Shown: positions 16,963 to 26,051, numbered from the stretch's first letter. The stretch: DNA of 64,000 bases from DAMCZI01 sp032095175 (GCA_032095175.1 DAMCZI010000003.1:131497-195496), one strand, 5' to 3'. The notes: a model not told the origin generated them from the letters alone. Numbers and translations are program-made.

Positions 16963-18288
16963 ATGATTATGGAACTGTTAACTTTTAAACGTGGTGTGCA
17001 TCCGCCCCATGGTAAACATCTCAGTGAAAACAAATCTATTGAAGATTATTTGCCAAAGGGAGATTCAGTTTTCCCTATGTCTCAGCATATAGGTGCTCCT
17101 TGTGATACTTTGGTGAAAAAAGGGGATAGAGTTTTAGTTGGACAAAAAATAGGACAAGCTAATGGATTTGGATTATCAGCGATATATAGCAGCGTATCTG
17201 GTACAGTTAAAAACATTGCTCCTGTGCTTACTACTGGCGGCACTAAGATTCTTTCTATAATAGTAGAAAATGACAATCAATATGAAGCTTTATCTACTGT
17301 TGAAGAAAAAAGAGATTATACAAAGCTTTCTAAGGAAGAATTGCTGGATATAATTAAAGAGGCTGGAATAGTTGGTATGGGAGGCGCTGCATTTCCTACA
17401 CATGTTAAGCTTAATCCTCCAGCAGACAAAAATATAGATTCAATAATAGTAAATGCAGCTGAATGCGAACCATATTTAACCTGTGACCACAGGTTGATGT
17501 TAGAAGAGGGAGAAAAAATAGTAGAGGGTTTAAAAATAATTCTAAAGATTTTCCCTAAAGCTAAAGGATACATAGGTATTGAACATAATAAACCAGATGC
17601 TATCAAGCTTATGGAGAAGTTATGTAAGGATTGTTCAAATATAGAGGTTAAAGCTTTAAAAACAAAATACCCACAGGGGGCTGAAAAGCAGCTTATTTAT
17701 TCTATAACAAAACGTGAAGTACCTTCAGGAAAGCTTCCAGCAGATGTTGGTTGCGTTGTACAAAATGTAGGTACTGTTTATCAAATATATAAATCAGTTG
17801 TTTTAGGACTTCCTCTAACTGAAAGAATCGTCACCGTTACAGGCGGAGCAGTTAGAGAACCTAAAAACCTTAGGGTAAAACTTGGTACTTCCATTAGAGA
17901 GCTAATAGAATTCTGCGGTGGACTTAAAGAAGACCCTGTAAAGGTTATCTCTGGCGGTCCTATGATGGGAATAACCCTATCATCCCTAGATGTACCTGTT
18001 ATGAAAGGTACTTCTGGAGTTCTATGTCTTACAAAGGAAGAGGGCTTTATGCCAAAACCCTCCAGCTGTATTAGATGTGGAAAGTGTATAGAAGCATGTC
18101 CTATGAACTTAATGCCAGGGAAGCTTCATTCTTTATGTGAGAGACACGAGTTTGAAGAATTCGAAAAGTTAAATGGAATGGATTGCATTGAGTGCGGCTG
18201 TTGTACATTTGTTTGTCCAGCGAAAAATCATTTGGTACAATCCTTAAGAGTTGGAAAACGTACTGTTATTGCTAATAAAAGAAAGTAA
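16963..18288 (+). CDS. rnfC: Rnf complex subunit RnfC
   Basis: A 441-residue membrane-associated subunit of the ferredoxin:NAD+ oxidoreductase. It has the N-terminal barrel-sandwich region (GVHPPHGK), an NADH/FMN-binding Rossmann region (GMGGAAFPTHVKLNPP, NAAECEPYL) and two C-terminal 4Fe-4S motifs, CIRCGKCIEACP and CIECGCCTFVCP. It is the first of six genes in the standard clostridial order C-D-G-E-A-B. The start follows AAAGGAAG. Rnf couples electron flow between reduced ferredoxin and NAD+ to ion transport and complements the Etf-lactate dehydrogenase at 2.4-5.9 kb. Confidence 0.95.
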   Translation: MIMELLTFKRGVHPPHGKHLSENKSIEDYLPKGDSVFPMSQHIGAPCDTLVKKGDRVLVGQKIGQANGFGLSAIYSSVSGTVKNIAPVLTTGGTKILSIIVENDNQYEALSTVEEKRDYTKLSKEELLDIIKEAGIVGMGGAAFPTHVKLNPPADKNIDSIIVNAAECEPYLTCDHRLMLEEGEKIVEGLKIILKIFPKAKGYIGIEHNKPDAIKLMEKLCKDCSNIEVKALKTKYPQGAEKQLIYSITKREVPSGKLPADVGCVVQNVGTVYQIYKSVVLGLPLTERIVTVTGGAVREPKNLRVKLGTSIRELIEFCGGLKEDPVKVISGGPMMGITLSSLDVPVMKGTSGVLCLTKEEGFMPKPSSCIRCGKCIEACPMNLMPGKLHSLCERHEFEEFEKLNGMDCIECGCCTFVCPAKNHLVQSLRVGKRTVIANKRK

Positions 18289-18307
18289 TAGATAAGAGGT
18301 GACATAC

Positions 18308-19243
18308 ATGAATGAATCAATGTTAACTATATCATCATCTCCACATATTAGATCCAACGAAACAGTTAAAGGCATAATGAGAGATGTGATAATAGCTTTA
18401 ATTCCTGCAGCTTTAGCTGGAATATACTTTTTTAAATTTAGAGCAGCTCTAGTAATGATAACTGCCATAGCTTCAGCAGTTCTAGCTGAATGGCTGTGGC
18501 AAAAGATAACAGGAAGAGAAATTACCATAAATGATTTAAGTGCTGTGGTAACTGGTATTTTAATTGCATTTAATGTGCCTGTATCCATTCCACTCTGGAT
18601 GGTGGCTATGGGCAGTGCCTTTGCGATTATTATAGTAAAGCAGCTTTTTGGAGGTATTGGAGAAAATATTGTCAATCCTGCCCTGGCTGCTAGAGCATTT
18701 TTATTGGCATCCTGGCCAACATCAATGACTACATGGACAATAGATGGTATGACATCTGCTACTCCCTTAGCTATGCTAAAAGGTGGACAGGGAGATCTTC
18801 CATCCCTTATGAATATATTTGTAGGTCATGTTGGTGGATGTATTGGTGAAACCTCTGCATTAGCATTACTTATTGGTTTTGCCTACCTTCTATATAGAAG
18901 AGTTATTTCCTATCATATTCCTGTATTTTATATAGGAACAGTATTTGTTTTAACTTCTGTAATAGGTAGAAATGGCTTTATGACTGGAAATGTAATCTAT
19001 GAAATATTTGCCGGCGGACTTATGCTGGGTGCCATATTTATGGCTTCAGATTATACTACCTGCCCAATGACTAAAAAGGGACAAGTTATATTCGCAATAG
19101 GATGTGGAGTTTTGACATCAGTGATTCGTATATTCAGCGGTTCATATCCTGAAGGTGTTTCATATTCAATACTTATAATGAATTTATTTGTTCCACTTAT
19201 AGATAAATATGTAATTCCAACAAAGTTCGGGAAGGTGAAATAG
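18308..19243 (+). CDS. rnfD: Rnf complex subunit RnfD
   Basis: A 311-residue integral membrane subunit with about ten hydrophobic segments. The segment TSATPLAML (about residues 150-158) fits the covalent FMN attachment site, where a threonine carries the flavin. The ATG at 18308 is preferred because AGAGGTGA lies six bases upstream; the GTG at 18299 is inside that site. It is followed immediately by rnfG. Confidence 0.93.
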   Translation: MNESMLTISSSPHIRSNETVKGIMRDVIIALIPAALAGIYFFKFRAALVMITAIASAVLAEWLWQKITGREITINDLSAVVTGILIAFNVPVSIPLWMVAMGSAFAIIIVKQLFGGIGENIVNPALAARAFLLASWPTSMTTWTIDGMTSATPLAMLKGGQGDLPSLMNIFVGHVGGCIGETSALALLIGFAYLLYRRVISYHIPVFYIGTVFVLTSVIGRNGFMTGNVIYEIFAGGLMLGAIFMASDYTTCPMTKKGQVIFAIGCGVLTSVIRIFSGSYPEGVSYSILIMNLFVPLIDKYVIPTKFGKVK

Positions 19244-19819
19244 ATGGATAAAAAAGAAAATTCTCTTAAATTAGGATTGATTCTATTAGTAATAACTGCC
19301 TTTGTTGGGGTGATACTTGGCTTTGCTTATACTATTACAAAGGAGCCTATTGAGGCCCAGGCACAAAAGGCAAACACAGAAGCTATGCGAGAATTAATAG
19401 CTAATGGTGATACCTTTAAAAAGAAGGATGTTAAATTAACTGAAAACATTGTTGAAGTTAACGAAGCATTAAATAATGGCAGTACTGTTGGATACACCAT
19501 AAAGCTTAATACAAAGGGATATGGTGGAAATATAGAATTAATGGTTGGAATTTCAAATGATGGAAAGGTTCAAGGCATCAAGATTTTATCTCAATCTGAA
19601 ACTCCTGGACTTGGTGCAAATTCCACTCAGCCTGCTTTTTATGGTCAATTTAAAGGGAAGTCCATTGAAAAAGAACTGCAGGTTATAAAAGCTTCTTCAG
19701 CTCAGGACAATGAAATACAAGCTATAACTGGAGCTACTATAACTTCAAAGGCAGTAACCAGAGGAGTTAATGAAGCTGTTAATTTCTATAAAAGCAATTT
19801 AAAAGGAGGGAATAACTAA
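19244..19819 (+). CDS. rnfG: Rnf complex subunit RnfG
   Basis: A 191-residue subunit with one N-terminal transmembrane helix (about residues 9-31) and an external FMN-binding domain. The flavinylation motif TGATITSKAV is near residues 165-175, with the second threonine the expected FMN attachment point. Its stop overlaps the rnfE start by one base. Confidence 0.93.
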   Translation: MDKKENSLKLGLILLVITAFVGVILGFAYTITKEPIEAQAQKANTEAMRELIANGDTFKKKDVKLTENIVEVNEALNNGSTVGYTIKLNTKGYGGNIELMVGISNDGKVQGIKILSQSETPGLGANSTQPAFYGQFKGKSIEKELQVIKASSAQDNEIQAITGATITSKAVTRGVNEAVNFYKSNLKGGNN

Positions 19820-20484
19820 TGATAAGCCCTTTGGAAAGACTGAAAAATGGTATTATAACTGAAAATGTTACATTTGTACAAGTTTTAGCTATGTGCCCTA
19901 CCTTGGCGGTAACCACCAGTGCTAAGAATGGTATTGGTATGGGACTTGCTTCAACTGTAGTGCTGATTGGCTCTAATTTTGCTATTTCTCTTCTTAGAAA
20001 ATTTATTCCAGACAAAATTCGTATTCCTTCTTTTATAGTTATTATTGCGGGTTTTGTTACTTTGCTTCAATTTTTAATGCAGGGTTATGTTCCAGATTTA
20101 TATAAAGCCCTTGGGATTTTTATTCCACTTATTGTTGTTAACTGCGTTATCCTTGGAAGAGCAGAAGCCTTTGCTTCTAAAAATGGACCAATACTTTCTA
20201 TTTTTGATGGCCTTGGACAAGGTTTAGGATTCACGATTTCTCTTACCGTAATAGGTATTATAAGAGAACTTTTAGGTACTGGTAAGATTTTTGAACACCA
20301 GATTATGCCTGCTTCCTTTAAGCCTGCCATCATAATGGTGTTAGCTCCAGGTGCCTTCTTTACACTTGGAATTTTAATGGCTTTAATAAATCTTTTTAAT
20401 GAAAGAAAATCAAAGGAAAATAAGAGAATTACTGAGTTTAAGGGCTGTGACGGAAACTGTGCTCATTGCTCAGTGAAGCATTAA
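19819..20484 (+). CDS. rnfE: Rnf complex subunit RnfE
   Basis: A 221-residue membrane subunit with six hydrophobic segments, homologous to RnfA in inverted topology; the CPTLAVTTSAKNG and NCVILGRAEAFA segments are typical and include the cysteines that bind the membrane-embedded iron-sulfur cluster. The tail carries an extra CDGNCAHCS cysteine cluster. The start follows AAAGGAGGG inside the end of rnfG. Confidence 0.93.
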   Translation: MISPLERLKNGIITENVTFVQVLAMCPTLAVTTSAKNGIGMGLASTVVLIGSNFAISLLRKFIPDKIRIPSFIVIIAGFVTLLQFLMQGYVPDLYKALGIFIPLIVVNCVILGRAEAFASKNGPILSIFDGLGQGLGFTISLTVIGIIRELLGTGKIFEHQIMPASFKPAIIMVLAPGAFFTLGILMALINLFNERKSKENKRITEFKGCDGNCAHCSVKH

Positions 20485-20519
20485 GAAAAAATACAGACCA
20501 TAAGAGAGGTGGTAACTCC

Positions 20520-21098
20520 ATGAATTTGCTATTAATATTTTTTAGTGCTCTTTTAGTTAACAATTTCGTTATGTCTAAATTCCTTGGAATTTGTTCTTTC
20601 CTAGGAGTTTCAAAGAAAATAGAAACTGCAACAGGTATGGGACTTGCTGTTACCTTTGTAATGGGTTTAGCATCCTTTATTTCATACATAGTGTACAATT
20701 TAATTTTGGTACCTTTGCATATTCCTTACCTATACACCATTGCATTTATACTAGTTATAGCATCCCTTGTTCAGTTTGTTGAAATGGTTATTAAGAAGAA
20801 AAGCCCATCCCTTTACAAGGCTCTTGGAATTTTCTTACCTCTTATAACTACAAACTGTGCCATCTTAGGTGTTGTTATAATAAACATGAATGAGAAATAT
20901 ACTTTACTTGGTTCTGTAGTGTCCGGAATTGGTTCTGGACTTGGATATATGCTGGCTATTGTCCTCCTTGCAGGCATAAGGGAAAGAATGGACGAAAACA
21001 AAAATATGCCTAAGGTTATGCAGGGACTTCCTATTTCATTGATTACAGCTGGACTTATGTCCATAGCTTTTTTAGGATTTCAAGGATTAATTCATTAA
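20520..21098 (+). CDS. rnfA: Rnf complex subunit RnfA
   Basis: A 192-residue membrane subunit with six hydrophobic segments. MNLLLIFFSALLVNNFV and TNCAILGVV are family hallmarks; the cysteine in the latter pairs with the one in RnfE around the shared cluster. The start at 20520 follows GAGAGGTGG; the frame is open upstream to 20466 but that would overlap rnfE and lacks a ribosome binding site. Confidence 0.94.
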   Translation: MNLLLIFFSALLVNNFVMSKFLGICSFLGVSKKIETATGMGLAVTFVMGLASFISYIVYNLILVPLHIPYLYTIAFILVIASLVQFVEMVIKKKSPSLYKALGIFLPLITTNCAILGVVIINMNEKYTLLGSVVSGIGSGLGYMLAIVLLAGIRERMDENKNMPKVMQGLPISLITAGLMSIAFLGFQGLIH

Positions 21099-21114
21099 TG
21101 GGAGGCATCAATAA

Positions 21115-21945
21115 ATGGATGTAAATGGTTTAATATTTCCTGCCCTAAGTTTAGGGGGATTAGGTCTTGTTTTTGGTGTAGTTTTAGGCTATGCTTCTAA
21201 AAAGTTTAATGTACCGGTAGATGAAAGAGTACCACTAATAAGGGATTGTCTACCAGGTGCCAACTGTGGTGGCTGCGGCTTTGCTGGCTGCGATGCCTAT
21301 GCTCAAGCAGTAGTAGATGGTGCAGCAAAACCAAATTGTTGTTCTGTAGGTGGTGCTGTTGCTGCAGAAAAGATTGGAGAAATAATGGGTATTAAGGTTG
21401 AGGCTGCAGAGCCAACCAAAGCCTTTGTTAAGTGTGTGGGTGATTGTGATAGTGCAAAGAGGAAAGGGACTTATTATGGAAATATGGACTGCATAGAAGC
21501 TTCTGTACTTCCTGGCGGTGGGGCTAAGTCCTGCAGCTTTGGATGTCTTGGTCTTGGCAGTTGTGTTAAGGTTTGTCAATTTGGAGCACTAAGCATTGAA
21601 AACGGAATTGCAGTGGTAGATGAAGAAAAATGTACTGCCTGTGGTGCTTGTGCCAGTATTTGTCCTAGAAAGGTTATTGAAATTAAACCTGTTTCTGAAA
21701 TAATAAGAGTTTCTTGCAATTCAAAGGACAAGCTTAAGGAAGTAAAGGATGTGTGTGAAACCGGATGTATAGCTTGTGGTCTATGTGCTAGAAACTGTAA
21801 AAATGGAGCTATAGTGCTGGAGAATAACCTTCCTAAAGTAGACAGTGAAAAGTGTGTCCTATGTATGGAGTGTGTAGAAAAATGCCCTACTAAAGTTCTT
21901 AAAGCCCATGATAATAAAGTTATTCTTAAAAAAGAAGCTGTTTAA
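21115..21945 (+). CDS. rnfB: Rnf complex subunit RnfB
   Basis: A 276-residue subunit: N-terminal membrane helix (about 7-27), the Fe-S domain with CLPGANCGGCGFAGCDAYA (about 43-60), then further cysteine motifs including CTACGACASICP, CIACGLCARNC and CVLCMECVEKCP for several 4Fe-4S clusters. It is the presumed entry point for electrons from ferredoxin. Last gene of the operon, directly before a terminator. Confidence 0.94.
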   Translation: MDVNGLIFPALSLGGLGLVFGVVLGYASKKFNVPVDERVPLIRDCLPGANCGGCGFAGCDAYAQAVVDGAAKPNCCSVGGAVAAEKIGEIMGIKVEAAEPTKAFVKCVGDCDSAKRKGTYYGNMDCIEASVLPGGGAKSCSFGCLGLGSCVKVCQFGALSIENGIAVVDEEKCTACGACASICPRKVIEIKPVSEIIRVSCNSKDKLKEVKDVCETGCIACGLCARNCKNGAIVLENNLPKVDSEKCVLCMECVEKCPTKVLKAHDNKVILKKEAV

Positions 21946-21954
21946 AGATAAAAC

Positions 21955-21984
21955 GGCAGGTGTCTCAGGCACCTGCCATTTTTT
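21955..21984 (+). terminator. rho-independent terminator of the rnf operon
   Basis: An 8-bp stem GGCAGGTG/CACCTGCC with a 7-base loop and a following ATTTTTTA tract, 9 bases after the rnfB stop. Confidence 0.9.
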
Positions 21985-22051
21985 ATTTGTAGAGTTTGCA
22001 TAAGTAAATCCTATAAAGTGAATAGAAAATATAAATAAATATGACACACTG

Positions 22052-22080
22052 TTGTCACGTATAAAGTGATAGAATATAAG
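22052..22080 (+). promoter_or_regulatory. sigma-A promoter of the Fpg/Nei-like gene
   Basis: TTGTCA, 17-bp spacer, TATAAG, 33 bp before the chosen start. It also argues against the ATG at 22066, which lies inside the promoter. Confidence 0.6.
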
Positions 22081-22113
22081 AAAAATATGAGAGAAAAAGG
22101 GAGATGGATAATA

Positions 22114-22944
22114 ATGCTTGAAATACCTGAAAGTAATGTTATTACTAAGCAAATAAATGACACCATAAAGGGCAGAAAAATTAATAATGTCTATGCAAAC
22201 TCTTCTCCACATAAATTTGCGTGGTATTTTGGAGAGCCTGATAATTATCGTAGCCTATTAGCTGGTAAAAAAATTGATTGTGCTAAGGCGTATGCAGGTC
22301 AGGTGGAAATATGGGCGGGGGATGCAAGGATACTATTTGGTGATGGAGTAAACGTTCGATATTTTGATATAGGTGAGAAATTACCCCAAAAACATCAGCT
22401 GCATATTGAATTTGATGATTTAACTTCAATTGTTTGCAGTGTACAAATGTATGGAGGTATATGGGCCTTTAATGATGGTGAAAATGATAACCCATATTAT
22501 CTTGTTGCTAAAAACAGTCCATCTCCCCTCAGCAGTGATTTTGATGAAAAATTCTTTAGCTCACTGTTTAAGGATGAAACAAAAAAGCTGTCAGTAAAAT
22601 CATTTTTGGCAACTGATCAAAGAATACCGGGACTTGGCAATGGAGTTTTACAGGATATATTGTTTAATGCAAAAATTCATCCGAAACGTAAGATGCCAAC
22701 CTTGTTGGACAGCGAACTTGATAGCTTATTTCACTCCGTAAAATCTACACTTCTTAATATGACTACAAATGGTGGCAGGGATACAGAAAAGGACTTATTT
22801 GGTCACAGTGGAGGGTATGAAACAATTTTAAGCAAGAATACAGTTGGAAAAGGATGTCCTGTTTGTGGAACGATTATTAAAAAAGAAACCTATATGGGGG
22901 GAAGTATATACTACTGTGAGAACTGTCAAAGATATGAAAAATAA
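22114..22944 (+). CDS. Fpg/Nei family DNA glycosylase-like protein lacking Pro2
   Basis: A 276-residue member of the formamidopyrimidine-DNA glycosylase/endonuclease VIII fold. The helix-two-turn-helix is clear (DQRIPGLGNGVLQDILFNAK, about residues 170-189) and a C-terminal zinc finger has two CxxC pairs (CPVC and CENC). The family starts MPELPE, with Pro2 as the Schiff-base nucleophile and Glu3 as acid; here the start is MLEIPE, so Glu3 remains but Pro2 is Leu. A subgroup of Firmicutes proteins beginning MIELPE or MLELPE is known and its chemistry is uncertain. It may bind lesions without the usual lyase step. The start at 22114 follows AGGGAGATGG and aligns with the family N-terminus. Confidence 0.82.
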   Translation: MLEIPESNVITKQINDTIKGRKINNVYANSSPHKFAWYFGEPDNYRSLLAGKKIDCAKAYAGQVEIWAGDARILFGDGVNVRYFDIGEKLPQKHQLHIEFDDLTSIVCSVQMYGGIWAFNDGENDNPYYLVAKNSPSPLSSDFDEKFFSSLFKDETKKLSVKSFLATDQRIPGLGNGVLQDILFNAKIHPKRKMPTLLDSELDSLFHSVKSTLLNMTTNGGRDTEKDLFGHSGGYETILSKNTVGKGCPVCGTIIKKETYMGGSIYYCENCQRYEK

Positions 22945-23016
22945 CCTGTGATGTAATTTTTGTTAAATATAAAGAATTTTAATAGTTTTAAGCTAAAATC
23001 TCGTGATATTTTGACT

Positions 23017-23130
23017 ATATATATGGCATAAATGATTTTACATTTTTAAAAATCATTTATGCCATATTTTTTCAAAATTTGTATAACGCAATAAATACCT
23101 TAATGTGAAATCTTTATTGCGTTATATATA
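23017..23130. repeat. two-module palindromic repeat, copy 2 (B-A order)
   Basis: Module B (about 23017-23070) has arms GGCATAAATGATTTTA and their inverse; module A (23081-23130) has arms TATAACGCAATAAA. The order is the reverse complement of copy 1 at 11113. It lies between convergent genes and may also act as a transcription terminator for them. Confidence 0.78.
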
Positions 23131-23178
23131 GGTAACATAAGTATATCTATGCTCTTAACTTACCATGTGATTGAAACT

Positions 23179-23943
23179 TTATTTTAGGCTGTCGCAGTAG
23201 AGATTTATTGCATCCCTTAAGAAGGCTGATAATCCCTTTCCATATTTGTCAATATTCTCAGTGAAGCGAGGGTCGCCTACATACATATCACCAAGGCCTT
23301 TTAATATTTCTGGTGTGCACTCATAGAAGTATTTTGAAATATGGCTTCTCCATGCTCCTATAGCTTCTTGAACCTCCAGGTCTCCTGGATCTTTGCTCAT
23401 TAAGCTTGCAAGCTTTTTAAATATTTCGTTTCCTTCTTCAGCTATTTTTGCCCAATCATTTTTATTATATTTACTGGATCTTTTTTGACTTTCTTTGAAG
23501 GCATCAGTGTTTCCCCATCGTTCCTTTACTTCTTCTTCGTACTTTTTTTTATGTTCTTCTATTTCGGATATATCAAAGCCTTCAAACATTTTTTTATTAT
23601 CCATTTCCAATCCCCCTTCAATTGTTTTTATAGTGTTTTCAAGAGTGTTGATGATTTTATCAAGTCGATTCCTTTTGGTTATAAGCAGTTCTCTATGGGA
23701 CTTTAGTGTATGCTTCCTATCAAAGCCAGGACTACTTAGGATATCTTTAATTTCACAGAGAGAAAAATCTAGTTCTTTAAAGAATAAAATTTGCTGTAGT
23801 TTTTCAAGGCTGTTTTGATCATATAGTCTATAACCAGCTGGACTTACAGACTCAGGTTTCAAAAGCCCTATACTGTCATAATAATGAAGCATGCGTACAC
23901 TTATTCCAACCATATCTGAAACTTCCTTTACCATGTAGTACAC
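23179..23943 (-). CDS. MerR family regulator with TipAS ligand domain
   Basis: A 254-residue regulator: N-terminal MerR winged helix-turn-helix (VKEVSDMVGISVRMLHYYD, residues 5-23, and the following wing), a coiled-coil dimerisation helix (about 75-115) and a C-terminal TipAS antibiotic-recognition domain (about 135-250, WAKIAEEGNEIF, DPRFTENIDKYG). TipA-type proteins are activated by binding thiopeptides or other hydrophobic compounds and switch on their own promoter and efflux or resistance genes. The GTG at 23943 is chosen because GGAGGTGA is six bases upstream. Its only evident target here is its own promoter. Confidence 0.88.
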   Translation of the reverse strand: MYYMVKEVSDMVGISVRMLHYYDSIGLLKPESVSPAGYRLYDQNSLEKLQQILFFKELDFSLCEIKDILSSPGFDRKHTLKSHRELLITKRNRLDKIINTLENTIKTIEGGLEMDNKKMFEGFDISEIEEHKKKYEEEVKERWGNTDAFKESQKRSSKYNKNDWAKIAEEGNEIFKKLASLMSKDPGDLEVQEAIGAWRSHISKYFYECTPEILKGLGDMYVGDPRFTENIDKYGKGLSAFLRDAINLYCDSLK

Positions 23944-23961
23944 ATCATCACCTCCAACTTA

Positions 23962-23992
23962 ATAATAATCTATAACATAATGTCAGGGTCAA
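23962..23992 (-). promoter_or_regulatory. MerR-type autoregulated promoter with 19-bp spacer
   Basis: TTGACC, then a 19-bp spacer carrying an imperfect dyad (CTGACAT-ATGTTATAG), then TATTAT. The over-long spacer is the hallmark of promoters that MerR-family activators untwist, and it lies 18 bp before the TipA-like start codon. Confidence 0.72.
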
Positions 23993-24062
23993 GGGGTATT
24001 TTAAATATTAATAAATTGTATCATTTTATAATAATATTCCAACCTTTTTTCATCCATTAAAC

Positions 24063-24091
24063 TTGAAAGGCAGTTTTGCGTTTATTATAAT
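24063..24091 (+). promoter_or_regulatory. sigma-A promoter of the degenerate AAA+ regulator
   Basis: TTGAAA, 17-bp spacer, perfect TATAAT, giving a leader of about 100 nt before the gene at 24200. Confidence 0.62.
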
Positions 24092-24199
24092 AAGACTGAT
24101 AGCTTTTGAAATTCCTTTAACTGTATTATATAGTAGAGGGTATTTAAATAGCTATGGAATTTTTAGATTAAAACTAATTATATATAAAGGGGTAGGACG

Positions 24200-25921
24200 A
24201 TGGGTAAAGGTAAATTAGTAATAATAGCAATTCAGGATGAGTACTTATCTATTATTACAAAACAAATTGTAGAGATTTTAGGTAATGAAATAGAAATACG
24301 ATCAGTTACAGTCAAGGACTTAACAATGGAGATGATTAGCCCTGATGAAGTTGTTCTGTTATCTGTAAATACGATAAATCCCCTGGTAAAGTCTATATTG
24401 CCTCAAGGAATACATTGCTTTATTGCTAAGAGAGGTATTAATTTTATAAATATAAAGAGGCTTCTGGATGTTCCTGCAGGTAGAAATATTTTAGTGATTA
24501 ATGATACAAAGGATAATACTGAAGAAGCTATAAGAGAACTTAAAGAAAGTGTATTTGAACACAACTATTATCCGTATTACCCCAATGACCAGATTCCAGA
24601 CTTTATTGATTTTGTAGTTACTCCTGGAGAGACTCACTTAATCCCTAAGGGTATTCCAAATGTTATTGATATTGGTTCAAGAGTTATTGATATAGAGACA
24701 GTAATTGAACTATGTAAGTATTTTAAAATTCAATATAAAGATTCTCTGCTGTTAAAGCGATATATGAAATCATTAGTATCTCTTTCGAATAGAGACAGCT
24801 ATATAGAAGACAACAAGGAACATATTGTGGTACCAAGTGATAACAGAGTAAATAGAGTAAAATTTAAATTTGATGATATTGTAACTGAGAGCAAGGTAAT
24901 GAGTGAATTTGTATATATGGCAAAAAAAATATCATTAACAGATAAGCCGGTATTTATTATTGGTAAGACCGGAAGCGGAAAGAGCATGATTTCCCAAGCC
25001 ATTCATAATGAGTCGAATTTTAAAAATGGTCCATTCATCAGTGTAAACTGTGCAGAGCGTTCTATGGATAGCCTTGAAAAAGAATTGTTTGGTACTGAGA
25101 AAGAACAGCAATATGTACCAGGACTGCTTGAGTTAGCTGAAGGAGGATCGTTGTGTATAGAAGAAATTGGAGAGATGTCTCTTGAGCTTCAGGCAAAGCT
25201 TCTTCGGGTGCTAGAAGAAAAGAAAATAGTAAGATCAGAGGGAAGAAAATTTGTTGATATTAATGCAAGAATAATAATTACCAGTAGTATAGATATTAGC
25301 AGTTTAGTTAATAAAGGGTTGTTTATAAAAGAGCTATTCTATTTAATATCTATATTTTCTTTAAAAGTTCCTTCCATCGAAGAAAGAAAAGAAGATTTTG
25401 AACCATTGGTTAGGCTGTGTTTATGCAAGTATCTTAATTGCAGTGATATGATGATAGCGGATGATGTTATGGAAATGTTAAAGAAATATTCATGGGATGG
25501 AAATGTCAGAGAACTATTTAACGTTATATCAGCAATGGCTTCTTTAAATGAAAAGGTTATTACTGAAAAGTGTGTACCATATTATGTTAAAATAATGAAT
25601 GAAGCGAATAAAAGAATATTGGTTGATGATGTTGAAATTGATGAGAAAAAGATAATAGAAACCCTTGAAAACAGAGGATTTCTAAGGATAAGCATAGCAA
25701 TACTGGAAATATTTCAAGAAGGAAAACGAAGAAATACTTCCTATGGACGAACTATTGTAAAAAAGCTTCTTGAAAGTAAAGGTTTCGTTATTACTGACCA
25801 GCAATTGCGCTTAAGGCTTCAGATACTTGATGAGCTTGATTTGCTGATTACAAGGCAGGGACGATTAGGCACAACAATATCACGAGGAGGAGAGAAGTTT
25901 CTGGAAAGAATCTTAAATTGA
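24200..25921 (+). CDS. enhancer-binding-protein-like regulator lacking GAFTGA
   Basis: A 573-residue regulator. Residues about 1-180 resemble a PrpR_N-like effector domain. Residues about 225-470 are the AAA+ domain of sigma-54 activators: Walker A GKTGSGKS (255-262) and GNVREL are retained. However, the sigma-54-contacting GAFTGA loop is absent (ELFGTEKEQQYVPGLLE at 295-311), Walker B is IEE rather than DE, and the arginine-finger region reads FIKELFYLISIF. The C-terminal 80 residues look like a winged helix, not a Fis-type HTH. It is therefore unlikely to activate sigma-54 polymerase and may work on sigma-A promoters, as TyrR does. It lies directly before the opp-M42 genes in the same direction. 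Confidence 0.75.
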   Translation: MGKGKLVIIAIQDEYLSIITKQIVEILGNEIEIRSVTVKDLTMEMISPDEVVLLSVNTINPLVKSILPQGIHCFIAKRGINFINIKRLLDVPAGRNILVINDTKDNTEEAIRELKESVFEHNYYPYYPNDQIPDFIDFVVTPGETHLIPKGIPNVIDIGSRVIDIETVIELCKYFKIQYKDSLLLKRYMKSLVSLSNRDSYIEDNKEHIVVPSDNRVNRVKFKFDDIVTESKVMSEFVYMAKKISLTDKPVFIIGKTGSGKSMISQAIHNESNFKNGPFISVNCAERSMDSLEKELFGTEKEQQYVPGLLELAEGGSLCIEEIGEMSLELQAKLLRVLEEKKIVRSEGRKFVDINARIIITSSIDISSLVNKGLFIKELFYLISIFSLKVPSIEERKEDFEPLVRLCLCKYLNCSDMMIADDVMEMLKKYSWDGNVRELFNVISAMASLNEKVITEKCVPYYVKIMNEANKRILVDDVEIDEKKIIETLENRGFLRISIAILEIFQEGKRRNTSYGRTIVKKLLESKGFVITDQQLRLRLQILDELDLLITRQGRLGTTISRGGEKFLERILN

Positions 25922-26005
25922 TTTAAATGTAAATTGCTTGATGGTTAAGAAATTATAGAGAGGGGATAAAGTAGTTCCCTTTTATTTTATAATTATATAA
26001 TCTAT

Positions 26006-26051
26006 AAAAAATCGTTTGTAATTATTTATTAATAGTACAAGCGATTTTTTT
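26006..26051 (+). terminator. rho-independent terminator of the regulator gene
   Basis: A 15-bp stem AAAAAATCGTTTGTA/TACAAGCGATTTTTT with one G-T pair and a run of seven T; A-rich upstream arm allows use on either strand. Confidence 0.85.
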
